Below, in pieces: positions 52,992-63,749 of a DNA stretch of 64,000 nt. The stretch comes from Marinomonas agarivorans (GTDB taxonomy: Bacteria > Pseudomonadota > Gammaproteobacteria > Pseudomonadales > Marinomonadaceae). The DNA lies in assembly GCA_002173415.2 (NCBI GenBank), contig NHNK02000003.1:145495-209494 (forward strand). Direction: 5' to 3'. The translations under genes were made by a program, and so were the position numbers. Every line of letters starts with the position of its first letter. Position 1 is the first letter of the stretch. Below the pieces are notes generated by a model that saw nothing but the letters and a program-made list of their open reading frames with translations, was not told where the DNA came from and did not search any database.

Positions 52992-53768
52992 CTATAAATC
53001 GCTAATGGCCGCCATGAGGCTTTTATCGTCTGCGCCGTGGGCATTGATAATATGTTCCCAACCCATTTTTTTTGCCTCTTGAGCAACGCGCTGGCTAGGG
53101 ACGACCAATATTTTTTTAAACCAGTCTTGCGCTAAATTCGCAAGTATTGTTGTCAGGTTTTCCAGACTTTCAGTGCTGGTTACACAAATGAAATCGGCCG
53201 TGGCCGCTGTTCGTATCTTAACTAGACTATAAGTGATTTTGTCCCTTTTGTATAAGGCTAGTTCATTTACTTGCGCTCCACGTTCTGACAAGGTGCTTGC
53301 GAGTAATTGCCTACCGCCTTCACCTTTAATGATTAATATTCTTTCGCCCTGTATGGTTTGGAATTCAGGCTGACTTAATAGGTTTTCACTGATGTTGAGA
53401 TCACCGTTTTTACCAATAAAAGGCGTATGTTTTGCTTGAATTCCTAATGTGCTTCCCAGCTCGTTAAGGAGTGTCGTTGTCCCTTCACCAATGCCAACCC
53501 ACTGAATGCCGATAGGTAGTTGAGGCCAGCAATAATCAATCCACTCCACGCCATGGCGAACAGCATTTTTGCTAATGAAAATGACTTTGTTATATTGGTC
53601 TAATTCAAATATTTGAGCGCGAATTGATGCTTCTTTCTCAGACAACGGCGTGATGCTAAGCATGGGTAGAGACGTTACTTTTGCGCCAGCGGTTTGAAAG
53701 AAAAGACAGCTAATCTGATTCTCTGGCTCAGGACGTGTAATAAGAATATGTTTGCCTTGCAAGTTCAT
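52992..53768 (-). CDS. hemD: Uroporphyrinogen-III synthase
   Basis: A 258-residue cytosolic enzyme that cyclises hydroxymethylbilane with inversion of ring D. HemD proteins are poorly conserved, but the start LQGKHILITRPEPEN, the middle IFISKNAVRHGVEW, and ADFICVTSTESLENL fit the family. Position right after hemC and before hemX is decisive. Its product feeds heme and, through cobA, siroheme. Confidence 0.9.
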   Translation of the reverse strand: MNLQGKHILITRPEPENQISCLFFQTAGAKVTSLPMLSITPLSEKEASIRAQIFELDQYNKVIFISKNAVRHGVEWIDYCWPQLPIGIQWVGIGEGTTTLLNELGSTLGIQAKHTPFIGKNGDLNISENLLSQPEFQTIQGERILIIKGEGGRQLLASTLSERGAQVNELALYKRDKITYSLVKIRTAATADFICVTSTESLENLTTILANLAQDWFKKILVVPSQRVAQEAKKMGWEHIINAHGADDKSLMAAISDL

Positions 53769-53834
53769 TCGTTCGTACTGCCTATCAACGTCATTTTAAT
53801 AACCTTTTGCTGTAAAGCGTGCTAAACCAATGCA

Positions 53835-54770
53835 TTATGGCGCAAGAGAAGCATGTAAATCTGCAAGTAATTTGTCTGCTCCTGATGCCAGCAATTGTTC
53901 TGCGAGTGTCTTACCAAGTTTATAAGCCTGTTGCTTCGGCCCAGTAATTTCCTTGCGCAGTATATTTGATCCTGTCACATCGCCAACTAATGCACGTAAA
54001 AAAAGCGTGTCACCTTCTAGTATGGCAAAACACGCAATCGGTGCCTGACAACCACCATTTAAGGTTTCATTAACCGCTCTTTCTGCTGTGACTCGCCAAA
54101 ACGTCTCTTCATGCTGTAGTGGTGCTAATAATGCTTGTATTTGTTTATCATCGCTACGGCATTCGATTCCCATTGCGCCTTGGCCGCCAGCAGGTAGACA
54201 TAGTTGGTCATCAAGCCGCGATTTGATTCTGTCGGTCATAGCCAAGCGAATTAAACCTGCACTGGCGAGAATAATAGCGTCATATTCACCATTATCTAAC
54301 TTGCGTAATCGAGTATTGACGTTACCACGTAAGTCTTTAATAACCAGGTCTGGGCGGGCCAGTTTCAATTGACAAGAACGTCGTAGGCTTGAGGTACCGA
54401 CAATGGCATTGGCAGGCAATGAGGCCAAATTGTCGTATCTATTGGATACGAAGGCATCGCTTGGGTCTTCTCTTTCGCAAATAACCGCTAATTCCAAACC
54501 ATCAGGAAACGCCATTGGAACGTCTTTCATAGAATGAACCGCAATATCTGCGCGGCCTTCGAGTAACGCATGCTCAAGTTCTTTGACGAATAAGCCTTTA
54601 CCACCAATTTTTGCCAGAGGAGAATCGAGAATTTGATCGCCTTTCGTTGTCATGCCCAATAATTCTACCGTTAACTCTGGGTAGAGCACCTCTAATTGGC
54701 TTTTCACATTATTGGCTTGCCATAGGGCAAGTTGGCTCTCTCGTGTAGCAATAACAATTTTTTCTTTCAC
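53835..54770 (-). CDS. hemC: Porphobilinogen deaminase (hydroxymethylbilane synthase)
   Basis: A 311-residue enzyme that joins four porphobilinogens. Start GTG 54770 with AGGAGA just upstream. Motifs: [47 protein letters not shown] and [13 protein letters not shown] with the Cys that carries the dipyrromethane cofactor. Divergent from argH, first of the hem operon. Confidence 0.95.
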   Translation of the reverse strand: MKEKIVIATRESQLALWQANNVKSQLEVLYPELTVELLGMTTKGDQILDSPLAKIGGKGLFVKELEHALLEGRADIAVHSMKDVPMAFPDGLELAVICEREDPSDAFVSNRYDNLASLPANAIVGTSSLRRSCQLKLARPDLVIKDLRGNVNTRLRKLDNGEYDAIILASAGLIRLAMTDRIKSRLDDQLCLPAGGQGAMGIECRSDDKQIQALLAPLQHEETFWRVTAERAVNETLNGGCQAPIACFAILEGDTLFLRALVGDVTGSNILRKEITGPKQQAYKLGKTLAEQLLASGADKLLADLHASLAP

Positions 54771-54925
54771 ATTCTCTCCTGACAGATTCGATAAGAAAGG
54801 CAGTTATAAATAAAGGTGTTTATGATAGCGGTAATGTTTTCTAGCGTCACCTTTGTGATGCTTTCTATGTTGGGCTTGATCAGGTAATCTTGCAGCCTTT
54901 GATAAATGCCATGGGAATAAAGAGA

Positions 54926-56332
54926 ATGACTGATACAAAAAAAGCAGCTAACCAACAATGGGGAGGGCGTTTTTCTGAACCTGTAGATACTTTTGTTGCT
55001 CGTTTCACCGCTTCAGTTGAGTTTGATCAACGTATGGCTCATCAGGATATTCAGGGTTCTATTGCCCATGCGAAAATGCTAACAAGCGTTGGTGTATTAA
55101 CTGCTGCCGAATGTGAGCAAATCATCCAAGGTTTGACGGAAATTGCCACAGAAATAGAAAATGGTGAGTTCGAATGGTCAATTGAGTTAGAAGATGTTCA
55201 CATGAACATTGAAGCCCGTTTAACTGACAAAATAGGCATTACAGGTAAAAAACTGCATACCGGACGCTCTCGTAATGATCAGGTTGCCACTGACATTCGT
55301 CTTTATATGAGAGATGAAGTTGATTTCTTATTAGCCGAACTAACCCGCCTACAGCAAGGGATTCTAACGCTTGCGGCTAAAGAAACAGATACCATCATGC
55401 CAGGCTTTACACACTTACAAACGGCACAACCTGTAACCTTTGGTCATCACCTGATGGCATGGTATGAAATGGTACAAAGAGATTATGAAAGACTGATTGA
55501 TTGTCGTAAACGTATCAATATTTTGCCGCTAGGAGCTGCCGCTTTGGCAGGCACAACTTACCCAATCGATCGCTATATGACGGCAGAGTTGTTAGGATTT
55601 GAACGACCAACCTACAACTCCTTAGACTCAGTAAGTGATAGAGATTTTGCCATCGAATTTACTTCAACAGCGTCAATCATTATGATGCACTTATCTCGCT
55701 GGGCGGAAGAGCTTGTCATGTGGGCTTCAGCCCAGTTTAACTTTATTTTCTTACCTGATCGTTTCTGCACTGGCTCATCCATCATGCCACAAAAGAAGAA
55801 CCCAGATGTGCCAGAGTTGGTTAGAGGCAAAACAGGGCGTGTGTATGGCCACTTAACCAGCTTGTTAACCCTGATGAAATCACAATGTTTGGCTTACAAC
55901 AAAGATAACCAAGAAGATAAAGAGCCTCTATTTGACACTGTGGATACTCTCAAAGGCTCTTTGCGAGCGTTTGCTGATATGATTCCTGCAATACAATCTC
56001 GCAAAGAATACATGTACGAAGCCGCAAAACGAGGTTTTTCAACCGCAACTGACCTAGCTGATTATCTAGTTCGTAAAGGTGTGGCCTTTCGTGATGCCCA
56101 TGAAATTGTAGGGAAAGCAGTGGGTTACGGAGTGAAGGAAAATAAAGATTTGTCAGAAATGACATTGGCCGAACTGCAAGAGTTTGGTGACATGATTGAG
56201 CAAGATGTATTTGAGGTTTTAACCTTAGAAGGTTCTGTCGCTGCTCGTGATCATATCGGTGGTACAGCGCCAGAGCAGGTGCGTAAAGCTATTGAGCGAG
56301 CAAATGCAGATTTAGATGCGCGTAATGCGTAA
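54926..56332 (+). CDS. argH: Argininosuccinate lyase
   Basis: A 468-residue cytosolic enzyme, last step of arginine synthesis, giving arginine and fumarate. Motifs: QWGGRFSEP near the start, SRNDQVATD, and fumarase/aspartase signature [19 protein letters not shown] 54926 (MTDTKK) is preferred; upstream TTG/ATG codons are in frame but do not add family sequence. Divergent from hemC. Confidence 0.95.
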   Translation: MTDTKKAANQQWGGRFSEPVDTFVARFTASVEFDQRMAHQDIQGSIAHAKMLTSVGVLTAAECEQIIQGLTEIATEIENGEFEWSIELEDVHMNIEARLTDKIGITGKKLHTGRSRNDQVATDIRLYMRDEVDFLLAELTRLQQGILTLAAKETDTIMPGFTHLQTAQPVTFGHHLMAWYEMVQRDYERLIDCRKRINILPLGAAALAGTTYPIDRYMTAELLGFERPTYNSLDSVSDRDFAIEFTSTASIIMMHLSRWAEELVMWASAQFNFIFLPDRFCTGSSIMPQKKNPDVPELVRGKTGRVYGHLTSLLTLMKSQCLAYNKDNQEDKEPLFDTVDTLKGSLRAFADMIPAIQSRKEYMYEAAKRGFSTATDLADYLVRKGVAFRDAHEIVGKAVGYGVKENKDLSEMTLAELQEFGDMIEQDVFEVLTLEGSVAARDHIGGTAPEQVRKAIERANADLDARNA

Positions 56333-56387
56333 CGTGAGATCTGACTTTTAATCGCAAGGTAAAGCTCAGTTTATCAAGGTTTTGGAA

Positions 56388-56415
56388 AGGTTACTGTGAC
56401 GCAGTAACCTTTTTT
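56388..56415 (+). terminator. Rho-independent terminator after argH
   Basis: AGGTTACTG (56388-56396) / CAGTAACCT (56402-56410) with a 5-base loop and a T-run to 56415, about 55 bp after the argH stop. Confidence 0.85.
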
Positions 56416-56544
56416 ATTGGTAATCACTTTACACAGAAGTAATAGAAAGATAATCAACCAGATAGATTTATCTCACCGCTTTAGGCTTGGGGTTTACGTA
56501 CTTGGCCAGTATACTGTTAAGCAAAATTAAAAGATGAGAAAGCT

Positions 56545-56679
56545 ATGCGCAAGTTCCCTGTTTTTTTAATGTTTGTCTTTATGTTGTCCGCTTGTGGCAA
56601 TAAAGGGGCACTATATTTACCCACAGAGCGTACTGATTTAGCTCACCATCTTGCTGTAACTGATCTTGAGGACAACTAA
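56545..56679 (+). CDS. lptM: LptM-like small lipoprotein
   Basis: A 44-residue lipoprotein with signal peptide and lipobox LSAC (Cys17), then GNKGALYLP, the LptM (YifL) signature that follows the Cys. LptM helps assemble the LptD/E lipopolysaccharide translocon. Its gene typically lies just upstream of lysA-dapF, as here. The stop is two bases before the lysA start, so they are coupled. Too short to be found without knowing the family. Confidence 0.82.
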   Translation: MRKFPVFLMFVFMLSACGNKGALYLPTERTDLAHHLAVTDLEDN

Positions 56680-56680
56680 C

Positions 56681-57937
56681 TTGGACTTTTTTAACTACAA
56701 CCAACAAGAACTACTGGCAGAGAGTGTTAAGGTTAATGATATCGCCGATGAGTTTGGCACACCTTGCTATGTGTATTCTCGCGCAACGCTGGAAAGACAT
56801 TATAGAGCCTATGCTGATGCGTTTGCTTCACATCCGACCTTGATTTGTTATGCCGTCAAAGCAAGCTCAAATATTGCCATACTCAATGTGCTTGCCAAGC
56901 AAGGCGCAGGATTTGATATAGTGTCAGTGGGCGAACTAGAGCGAGTATTGAAAGCCGGTGGTGATCCAGCGAAAGTGATGTTTTCCGGCCTAGGCAAACA
57001 GGCCTACGAAATGGAACGTGCCCTCGAAGTGGGTATTCACTGTTTCAATGTTGAGTCAGAAGACGAATTATATCGTTTGAATCAAGTGGCAGGAAAAATA
57101 GGGAAAATCGCACCAGTATCCTTGCGAGTGAATCCAGATGTCGATGCCAAGACGCATCCCTATATTTCAACCGGCCTAAAAGAAAACAAGTTCGGGAATG
57201 ATATTGAAGAAGCGGTGCGTATTTATAAAATTGCCCATGACCTGCCTTATTTAGAAGTTATGGGGGTCGATTGTCATATAGGCTCCCAGCTAACCGAACT
57301 AACCCCTTTCTTAGATGCGTTTGATCGACTAATGCTCTTAATTGATGAATTGGCAGAAGAAGGCATTCACATTAAACACCTTGATTTAGGCGGTGGGCTA
57401 GGGGTGCGTTATCGTGATGAAGAGCCGCCAACGCCAGCGGATTATGCAGAGCTAATTCTTGAAAAACTGCAAGGTAGAGACATGACGCTTGCGTTTGAAC
57501 CAGGTCGGTCTATCGCTGCTAACGCAGGCATATTGCTTACTCGAGTTGAATTTTTAAAGTGTACCGCACATAAAAACTTTGCCGTAGTTGATGGGGCGAT
57601 GAATGACCTTATCAGACCTTCTTTGTATAACGCATGGATGGACATTATTCCAGCAACATTAAGTGCATCTACAGCAGAGAAAAAATCGTATGACGTTGTT
57701 GGTCCTGTTTGTGAATCGACGGATTTTCTAGGTAAAGATCGAGAACTAGCTATTCAAGCAGGTGATGTACTTGCTGTGCGTTCAGCCGGTGCCTATGGTT
57801 TTACTATGGCATCGAATTATAACAGTCGTAATCGTGCTGCTGAGGTTATGGTCGATGGCGAAAAAGCGCACTTGATTCGTGCTCGAGAAACTATTGAACA
57901 ACAACTTGCCGGCGAACAATTGCTACCTGAGGCGTAA
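56681..57937 (+). CDS. lysA: Diaminopimelate decarboxylase
   Basis: A 418-residue PLP enzyme, final step of lysine synthesis. TTG 56681 (MDFFNYNQQELLAE) is eight bases after GAGGA and matches the family N-terminus; an upstream TTG at 56666 is rejected. Active-site Lys in CYAVKASSN, HIGSQL, GGGLGVRY and CESTDFLGKDR are present. Confidence 0.95.
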   Translation: MDFFNYNQQELLAESVKVNDIADEFGTPCYVYSRATLERHYRAYADAFASHPTLICYAVKASSNIAILNVLAKQGAGFDIVSVGELERVLKAGGDPAKVMFSGLGKQAYEMERALEVGIHCFNVESEDELYRLNQVAGKIGKIAPVSLRVNPDVDAKTHPYISTGLKENKFGNDIEEAVRIYKIAHDLPYLEVMGVDCHIGSQLTELTPFLDAFDRLMLLIDELAEEGIHIKHLDLGGGLGVRYRDEEPPTPADYAELILEKLQGRDMTLAFEPGRSIAANAGILLTRVEFLKCTAHKNFAVVDGAMNDLIRPSLYNAWMDIIPATLSASTAEKKSYDVVGPVCESTDFLGKDRELAIQAGDVLAVRSAGAYGFTMASNYNSRNRAAEVMVDGEKAHLIRARETIEQQLAGEQLLPEA

Positions 57938-57945
57938 GGAAGGTC

Positions 57946-58785
57946 ATGTTATTAAAATTTACCAAAATGCATGGTTTAGGTAATGACTTCATTGTCGTTG
58001 ATGCGGTCACGCGAAAGGTGTATTTCAATAAAAATACGATAGCTAAGCTGGCGGATCGTAATCGTGGTATTGGTTTCGACCAATTATTAGTCGTCGAACC
58101 GCCATCCAATCCTGAGATGGATTTTCGATACCGTATTTTTAATGCTGATGGCACAGAAGTAGAGCACTGTGGCAATGGCGCACGTTGCTTTGCTACGTTT
58201 GTTAGAGAAAAAGAGCTTACTCACAAGCGAGTTATTAACGTAGAGACACAAAAGAAAAATATTCAATTACGGGTTTTAGAAGATGACCTCGTGACAGTTG
58301 ATATGGGAGTGCCCAGTTTCGATCCCGCAGACTTGCCTTTTATACCAGAAAAACCAATGAATCATGAGGGGACTTATTCAATTCCTGTTGGTAATAAAGA
58401 GTATTCAATTATTCCTGTGTCCGTAGGTAATCCGCATGCGGTGCATCGAGTCGAGACTCTATCGGATGATTATGTGCACACAGTAGGTGCAGCAATAGAA
58501 CAGCATTCTTTGTTTCCCAAGCACGTCAATGTGGGTTTCTTGCAAATAGTGAGCGAGACAGAAGTGAATCTACGTGTTTATGAGCGTGGCGTCGGAGAAA
58601 CGCAAGCTTGTGGGACAGGAGCTTGCGCAGCGGTTGTTGCTGGCATTAGGCAAGGCTGGTTAAGTAATAATGTCAAAGTTAATTTGTTGGGTGGTGAGCT
58701 GAATATTGAATGGCAAGGAGAAGGAACCCCCATTTTAATGACTGGGCCGGCAGAAAAAGCATTTGAAGGGCAAGTGTATTTATAA
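57946..58785 (+). CDS. dapF: Diaminopimelate epimerase
   Basis: A 279-residue PLP-independent epimerase that makes meso-DAP for lysine and peptidoglycan. The two catalytic Cys lie in CGNGARCFATF (about residue 73) and ACGTGACAAVV (about 222). Follows lysA by eight bases. Confidence 0.96.
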   Translation: MLLKFTKMHGLGNDFIVVDAVTRKVYFNKNTIAKLADRNRGIGFDQLLVVEPPSNPEMDFRYRIFNADGTEVEHCGNGARCFATFVREKELTHKRVINVETQKKNIQLRVLEDDLVTVDMGVPSFDPADLPFIPEKPMNHEGTYSIPVGNKEYSIIPVSVGNPHAVHRVETLSDDYVHTVGAAIEQHSLFPKHVNVGFLQIVSETEVNLRVYERGVGETQACGTGACAAVVAGIRQGWLSNNVKVNLLGGELNIEWQGEGTPILMTGPAEKAFEGQVYL

Positions 58786-58798
58786 ACACTGAGGTAGC

Positions 58799-59470
58799 AT
58801 GCAGGAAAAAGACGTAATTACATTTTTACAGCAAAATCCGGACTTCTTTCAGCATCACTCCGAGCTATTAGAAACACTGCATGTGCCTCACCCGCACCAG
58901 GCTGAGAAAGTCGTTTCTCTTATTGAAAAGCAAGTGGCTCTATTGCGACAGTCAACAGATGACTATAAAAAGCAGTTTCAAGGGCTCGTTAAGAGCGCCA
59001 GAGAAAGTAATCTAGTTGTTCAGCGAAGCAAAAAAATTGTTGCAGCGAGTATGCACTGCGCTAGTTTAGACGACTTCTCTATCATGCTAGATGATGTATT
59101 AAGAAAAGATTTTCAAATAGATCATCATAGCCTTCTCTTATTTTCTGATAACCAACTTGATACCAATGTATTGGTTTCCCCGCTGAAAGAGGCGATGTCT
59201 TTATTAGGTGAAAGACTTACTAATCAAGGACAGTTTTATGATGCATTGTCCTATCGACAAGCCAGATTTCTATTCCCTCATGGTGTTGATAGTGCGCAAT
59301 CGTTTATAACGTTACCCTTGTCCTATTGTTATCAAGGGAAATCCTATTATTTAGGTGTGCTGACCTTGGCTAGCGATAAAGAAAACTACTTCCAAAAAAA
59401 TAAGACGGTACTGTCTCTGGACTACTTTGCTGAATTGCTCAGTATCATATTAATAAGGCTAATGTTATGA
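58799..59470 (+). CDS. DUF484 family protein
   Basis: A 223-residue GAF-like protein. N-terminal FLQQNPDFFQHHSELLETL, then KVVSLIEKQVALLR, is the DUF484 signature. Always near dapF in gammaproteobacteria; role unknown. Overlaps the following HAD gene by four bases. Confidence 0.85.
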   Translation: MQEKDVITFLQQNPDFFQHHSELLETLHVPHPHQAEKVVSLIEKQVALLRQSTDDYKKQFQGLVKSARESNLVVQRSKKIVAASMHCASLDDFSIMLDDVLRKDFQIDHHSLLLFSDNQLDTNVLVSPLKEAMSLLGERLTNQGQFYDALSYRQARFLFPHGVDSAQSFITLPLSYCYQGKSYYLGVLTLASDKENYFQKNKTVLSLDYFAELLSIILIRLML

Positions 59471-60177
59471 CAGTGCTAATTACCTTTGACTTAGACAACA
59501 CACTATGGGATGTCGACCCTGTTATTGTACGGGCAAATCATGCTTTATATCATTGGTTTGAAGAGCGTCTACCTGGCTTCAATCAACACTTTAGTGCGGA
59601 CGAGCTCGATAAAGTAAAAAAAGAAGTAGTGGAAGAGTCTCCCCATTTAAAAGCTGACATATCCAAACTCAGAATTGAAATGTATCGTGTTGCACTTGAA
59701 CAATTCGGTTTACCTCTTGTTGATGCCCAGCGTCTTGCTAAAGAGGCGTTCGCTTTTTTTCATAACTGGCGTCAGAAGGTAGATCTATATCCAAATACAA
59801 AAGATGTGCTTTCTTTATTAGCGAAGCAATATCGTCTAGCCGTTATTACAAATGGTAATGCGGATGTCTTTAGTGAACACATTGGTTTAGGTAGTGTTTT
59901 TGAGTTTGCGATAAGAGCAGATCAAGTTGGCGTGGCGAAGCCAGAAGCAGGTATTTTTTATGAGGCCGCTAATCAAGCAAATTTGTCTATTGATAATATG
60001 ATCCATGTCGGTGATCACCCTCATGATGATGTACAAGGCATAAATGTGGTTGGTGGCAGAAGCATTTGGTTTAATCGTCATGGTGCACGAAAATGGATGC
60101 TTGACTGGGGTAAACAGCCTGATAGTGAGGTGCATTCTTTAAGTGAATTACCTAACGCCATTCGCAGTTTAATTTAG
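59467..60177 (+). CDS. YigB-like HAD-superfamily phosphatase
   Basis: A 236-residue phosphatase with motif I FDLDNTLWDVDPVI, motif II AVITNGNAD, motif III KPEAGIF and motif IV HVGDHPHDDVQG. Resembles YigB, a flavin-mononucleotide phosphatase. In many relatives xerC lies between DUF484 and this gene; here it is absent. Confidence 0.82.
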   Translation: MTVLITFDLDNTLWDVDPVIVRANHALYHWFEERLPGFNQHFSADELDKVKKEVVEESPHLKADISKLRIEMYRVALEQFGLPLVDAQRLAKEAFAFFHNWRQKVDLYPNTKDVLSLLAKQYRLAVITNGNADVFSEHIGLGSVFEFAIRADQVGVAKPEAGIFYEAANQANLSIDNMIHVGDHPHDDVQGINVVGGRSIWFNRHGARKWMLDWGKQPDSEVHSLSELPNAIRSLI

Positions 60178-60292
60178 CAATATGAAAATAGATTTTTACT
60201 ATAAACTAATTAAAAATAATTCATTTTTTGCTGATTGGAAATGGTGCTAGAATAGCGCTAATTTAAGTTAAAACAGTTTGAGGAAGACTCTT

Positions 60293-60619
60293 ATGAGTGA
60301 AAATATTACGAATATTACCGATGCACAATTTCAAGAAGAAGTGTTGCAGTCTGATACCCCTGTTGTTGTTGACTTCTGGGCTCCTTGGTGTGGTCCTTGT
60401 AAAATGATTGCGCCAGTGCTGGAAGAAGTGGCTGATGAAAAAGTAGGTCAGATTAAAGTTGTTAAAATCAATGTGGATGAAAATCCAGAGACAGCGCCAA
60501 AATACAATGTTCGTGGTATTCCAACATTGTTAGTGATAAAAGATGGCGCGGTAGCTGGAACAAAAGTAGGTGCAGTTTCGAAAGGGCAGCTAATTGAATT
60601 TATTGATTCTGCAATCTAA
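60293..60619 (+). CDS. trxA: Thioredoxin 1
   Basis: A 108-residue redox protein with active site [13 protein letters not shown] and cis-Pro in RGIPTLL. ATG 60293 (MSENITN) follows GAGGA; a TTG five codons earlier is not favoured. Reduces disulfides in the cytoplasm using TrxB. Confidence 0.95.
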   Translation: MSENITNITDAQFQEEVLQSDTPVVVDFWAPWCGPCKMIAPVLEEVADEKVGQIKVVKINVDENPETAPKYNVRGIPTLLVIKDGAVAGTKVGAVSKGQLIEFIDSAI

Positions 60620-60639
60620 TTACTCACTCTTTGAGTAAT

Positions 60640-60668
60640 AAAAAAGCAACCTTAAGGTTGCTTTTTTT
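60640..60668. terminator. Bidirectional terminator between trxA and the M23 peptidase
   Basis: AGCAACC-TTAA-GGTTGCT with A-run before and T-run after, serving both convergent genes. Confidence 0.85.
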
Positions 60669-60671
60669 GTG

Positions 60672-62156
60672 TTATTTTTTGCTGGTTAATTTTAGTTTAG
60701 CAAGTTTCTGTGCATATTCATGCGAATGGTAACTACGCAGAGATGACATCATTTGCTGGGCATAAGGCAAATAACGTTTTAAATCCTTTTTCGTCATTGG
60801 TATATCATTAGGCAATTTAACCGTTACAGGATTTTGGTGTTTTCCATTAATACGAAATTCGTAGTGTAAGTGAGGGCCTGTCGCATAACCAGTCTGACCA
60901 ACGTAACCAATAACCTGCCCTTGCTTCACTTTGCTACCACGTTTAAGGCTACGAACAAATCGACTCATATGCCCATAAAGTGTTGTATAACCTCGACCAT
61001 GGTTAATTATGACAACATTTCCATAGCCGTTTTGCTTGCCTTTAAAAATGATTTTTCCATCACCAGAGGCTTTGATTGGTGTGCCAGTGCTTGCGGCATA
61101 ATCAACCCCACGATGAGGCCGAGCAGTTTTAAAAATAGGATGAAGTCGCTTCGGGTTGAAGCTAGAAGAGATACGGCTAAATTCAACTGGTGTTCTGATA
61201 AAGGCTTTACGCATAGATAAGCCATCGGGAGTGTAATAATGAGAGCCTCTAGATGTCTCGAACCGAACTGCTTGAAATGTTTTGCCGTTATTGACAAATT
61301 GCGCGGCTAGAATATTGCCAAAACCAATTAATTTGCCATCTAGCAGCTTCTCTTCATATAGCAAGCTGAACGTATCGCCTTCTCGTAAGTCCAAGGCAAA
61401 GTCAATATCCCAAGCAAAAATGTTTGATAGCTGGTTTAAAATAGACTGATCAATACCCGCTTCTAAACCATCAAGAGAAAGAGAATATTTAATACTGACT
61501 TCTTTATAGACCTGAACAATTTCAGGTGTGCGGACGAACCTTTCCTTATGGAAATCACCATCTTTGGCATTAAATACAACTTGTTCTAATAAAGACTTTT
61601 GTAAGATCAGCTTATTTACTTCTACTTTGTTACCAGACTCTTTTAATTCAAAGCTTAATGTCTGTCCAGGTTGCATTACTGTTAATTCTTGAGGTTTCTT
61701 ATCAGACATGGATATCTCGTAAATATCGCTATCTGAAACCCCATGAGATGACAAGATTCTATAAATGGAGTCACCAGCCTTTATTACCTTTGTATAGGTT
61801 TTATAGTTTGCTCCATCCCTTTGATCAACTGTTGTATCGAACTCAAGATCGGCATTAGGTAAATTTCGTATAGTGGTTATGTTGAATGCACTGTCAGAGC
61901 TTGAAGGGGCATTATTTTCTAGGTCGGCACTATCAATGCCAATGTTCCTATGGCGTTCAGAAGATGGTATTTGAATCGATAATTGATTGTTTATTGCTGA
62001 CAACTGAATACTGTCCTGAGAAGGAATCTGTAAAGGAACATCCAGAGCGTAAGTTGTCTTATCTGCTTCAGGGGGCGCAAAACCAACTAACAAAGCGACA
62101 ACAGACGTTGTTGCCGCCAGCAAGAATAGATGATTTGATAGGTTAGTTTTTGCCAA
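60672..62156 (-). CDS. mepM: Murein DD-endopeptidase, M23 family (MepM-like)
   Basis: A 494-residue protein anchored by an N-terminal helix (LFLLAATTSVVALLVGFAPP), with OapA/LysM-like region (KVIKAGDSIYRILSSHGV) and C-terminal M23 zinc peptidase: RPHRGVDYAA, GRGYTTLYGHMSRF, and GPHLHYEF. Cleaves crosslinks to allow cell-wall growth. Divergent from tyrS. Confidence 0.9.
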   Translation of the reverse strand: MAKTNLSNHLFLLAATTSVVALLVGFAPPEADKTTYALDVPLQIPSQDSIQLSAINNQLSIQIPSSERHRNIGIDSADLENNAPSSSDSAFNITTIRNLPNADLEFDTTVDQRDGANYKTYTKVIKAGDSIYRILSSHGVSDSDIYEISMSDKKPQELTVMQPGQTLSFELKESGNKVEVNKLILQKSLLEQVVFNAKDGDFHKERFVRTPEIVQVYKEVSIKYSLSLDGLEAGIDQSILNQLSNIFAWDIDFALDLREGDTFSLLYEEKLLDGKLIGFGNILAAQFVNNGKTFQAVRFETSRGSHYYTPDGLSMRKAFIRTPVEFSRISSSFNPKRLHPIFKTARPHRGVDYAASTGTPIKASGDGKIIFKGKQNGYGNVVIINHGRGYTTLYGHMSRFVRSLKRGSKVKQGQVIGYVGQTGYATGPHLHYEFRINGKHQNPVTVKLPNDIPMTKKDLKRYLPYAQQMMSSLRSYHSHEYAQKLAKLKLTSKK

Positions 62157-62310
62157 GGTTACACCTAAATATTAAAGAAAGCCTTATCATGAGGACAATA
62201 AAGCCTTTATAATTTAACTCACAAAACCATATATTATTCAGTGTATTAACTAAATTAATGCACTTAACTCAAAACATATTAGCACAACAAAAACTAGGAA
62301 AAAATAGACT

Positions 62311-63621
62311 ATGGCAATAACTAGTAACGACCTTCTAAAAGACTTGAGTGCTAGAGGGCTCATCGCACAAACAACAGCTGAAGCAGAATTGGCTGAGCAT
62401 CTTAATCAAAAGGCTCGTACTCTTTATTGTGGCTTTGACCCTACTGCCGATAGTTTGCATATTGGTAGCTTGGTTCCTTTGTTAATGCTTAAGCGATTTC
62501 AAGACGCTGGCCATAAGCCGCTTGCTCTAGTCGGTGGTGCAACAGGGTTGATTGGTGATCCCAGCTTTAAAGCTGTTGAGCGTAAGTTAAATGGGCCAGA
62601 AGTCGTCTCCGAATGGGTTGAAAAACTGAGAGCGCAAGTAAGCCAGTTTATAACGTTTAATGGCGAAGCAAATAGCGCAGAAGTAGTTAATAATTATGAT
62701 TGGACTAAAAACTTAAATGTCATCGACTTCCTGCGTGATGTTGGTAAACACTTTTCAATTAACTCAATGATTCAGAAAGAGTCAGTCAAGCAACGAATTA
62801 ATCGTGAAGGCGAAGGGATTTCGTTTACTGAATTTACTTATATGATTTTACAGTCATATGACTTTGCTGAATTAAATCGCCTATATAGCTGCACTTTGCA
62901 GGTTGGTGGTAGTGATCAATGGGGTAATATTACAGGCGGTACAGATCTAACTCGACGTCAAAACGGCAATCAAGTTTTTGGTTTGACTATGCCGCTGGTG
63001 ACAAAAGCGGATGGCACTAAATTTGGTAAAACCGAAACGGGAACCATTTGGCTAGATAAAAACAAAACAAGTCAGTATGCATTTTATCAGTTTTGGTTAG
63101 GTACGGCAGATGCAGATGTTTATAAGTTCTTGAAGTATTTTACATTCTTGTCTGTAGAAGATATTGACGCAATTGAAAAGCAAGATAAAGAAAGTGGAGT
63201 CAAGCCAGAGGCTCAATCGATTCTTGCTGCAGAAGTGACAAAGTTAGTGCATGGGGAAGAAGGCTTAGTGGCGGCTAAGCGAATCACGGCAGCGTTGTTT
63301 AATAATGAATTGGTAGACTTGAGTGAGCAGGATTTTTCTCAACTGCAGCTTGATGGCCTACCTTCTAGCACTGTTAGCAAAAATGACTTGGCAGGGGGGT
63401 CTTTAACTAGCTTTTTAGTTGATGCTAGATTAGCTGCTAGCGGTAAACAGGTAAAAGATGCTTTGCAGAGAAATTCAGTGTTTGTTAACAACGTTGCTAA
63501 AGGAATAGAAGATAATATGAAATTGGCTGAAATTTTTGACTCAGTTAACGGCTATTATAGCAAGTACTTCTTAGTCAAACTAGGTAAGAAAAAGCACCAT
63601 CTTTTTGTTTTGGAAGATTAA
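62311..63621 (+). CDS. tyrS: Tyrosine--tRNA ligase
   Basis: Class I synthetase of 436 residues. HIGH-like [19 protein letters not shown], and the KMSKS-equivalent KFGKTETG, plus C-terminal S4 RNA-binding domain ([22 protein letters not shown]). Lies directly upstream of an rRNA operon leader. Confidence 0.97.
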   Translation: MAITSNDLLKDLSARGLIAQTTAEAELAEHLNQKARTLYCGFDPTADSLHIGSLVPLLMLKRFQDAGHKPLALVGGATGLIGDPSFKAVERKLNGPEVVSEWVEKLRAQVSQFITFNGEANSAEVVNNYDWTKNLNVIDFLRDVGKHFSINSMIQKESVKQRINREGEGISFTEFTYMILQSYDFAELNRLYSCTLQVGGSDQWGNITGGTDLTRRQNGNQVFGLTMPLVTKADGTKFGKTETGTIWLDKNKTSQYAFYQFWLGTADADVYKFLKYFTFLSVEDIDAIEKQDKESGVKPEAQSILAAEVTKLVHGEEGLVAAKRITAALFNNELVDLSEQDFSQLQLDGLPSSTVSKNDLAGGSLTSFLVDARLAASGKQVKDALQRNSVFVNNVAKGIEDNMKLAEIFDSVNGYYSKYFLVKLGKKKHHLFVLED

Positions 63622-63690
63622 ATACCTCAAACGAAAGGAGTAGTTGTTTTGTTTAATGTAGAAAATATATAAGGAAGTTTTAAACTACAT

Positions 63691-63749
63691 TAAATTTTTT
63701 ATTTATTTTTTCAAAAATAGCTTGCAGAAAATCTGTAAGTCATTAATAT
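63691..63749 (+). promoter_or_regulatory. rRNA operon promoter with AT-rich UP region
   Basis: TTGCAG (63722-63727) and TAATAT (63744-63749) with a 16-bp spacer and GC-rich discriminator ACGCCCTCGC. AT-rich block at 63691-63720 resembles an UP element. A GC-rich discriminator is typical of stringently controlled rRNA promoters. Confidence 0.65.
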
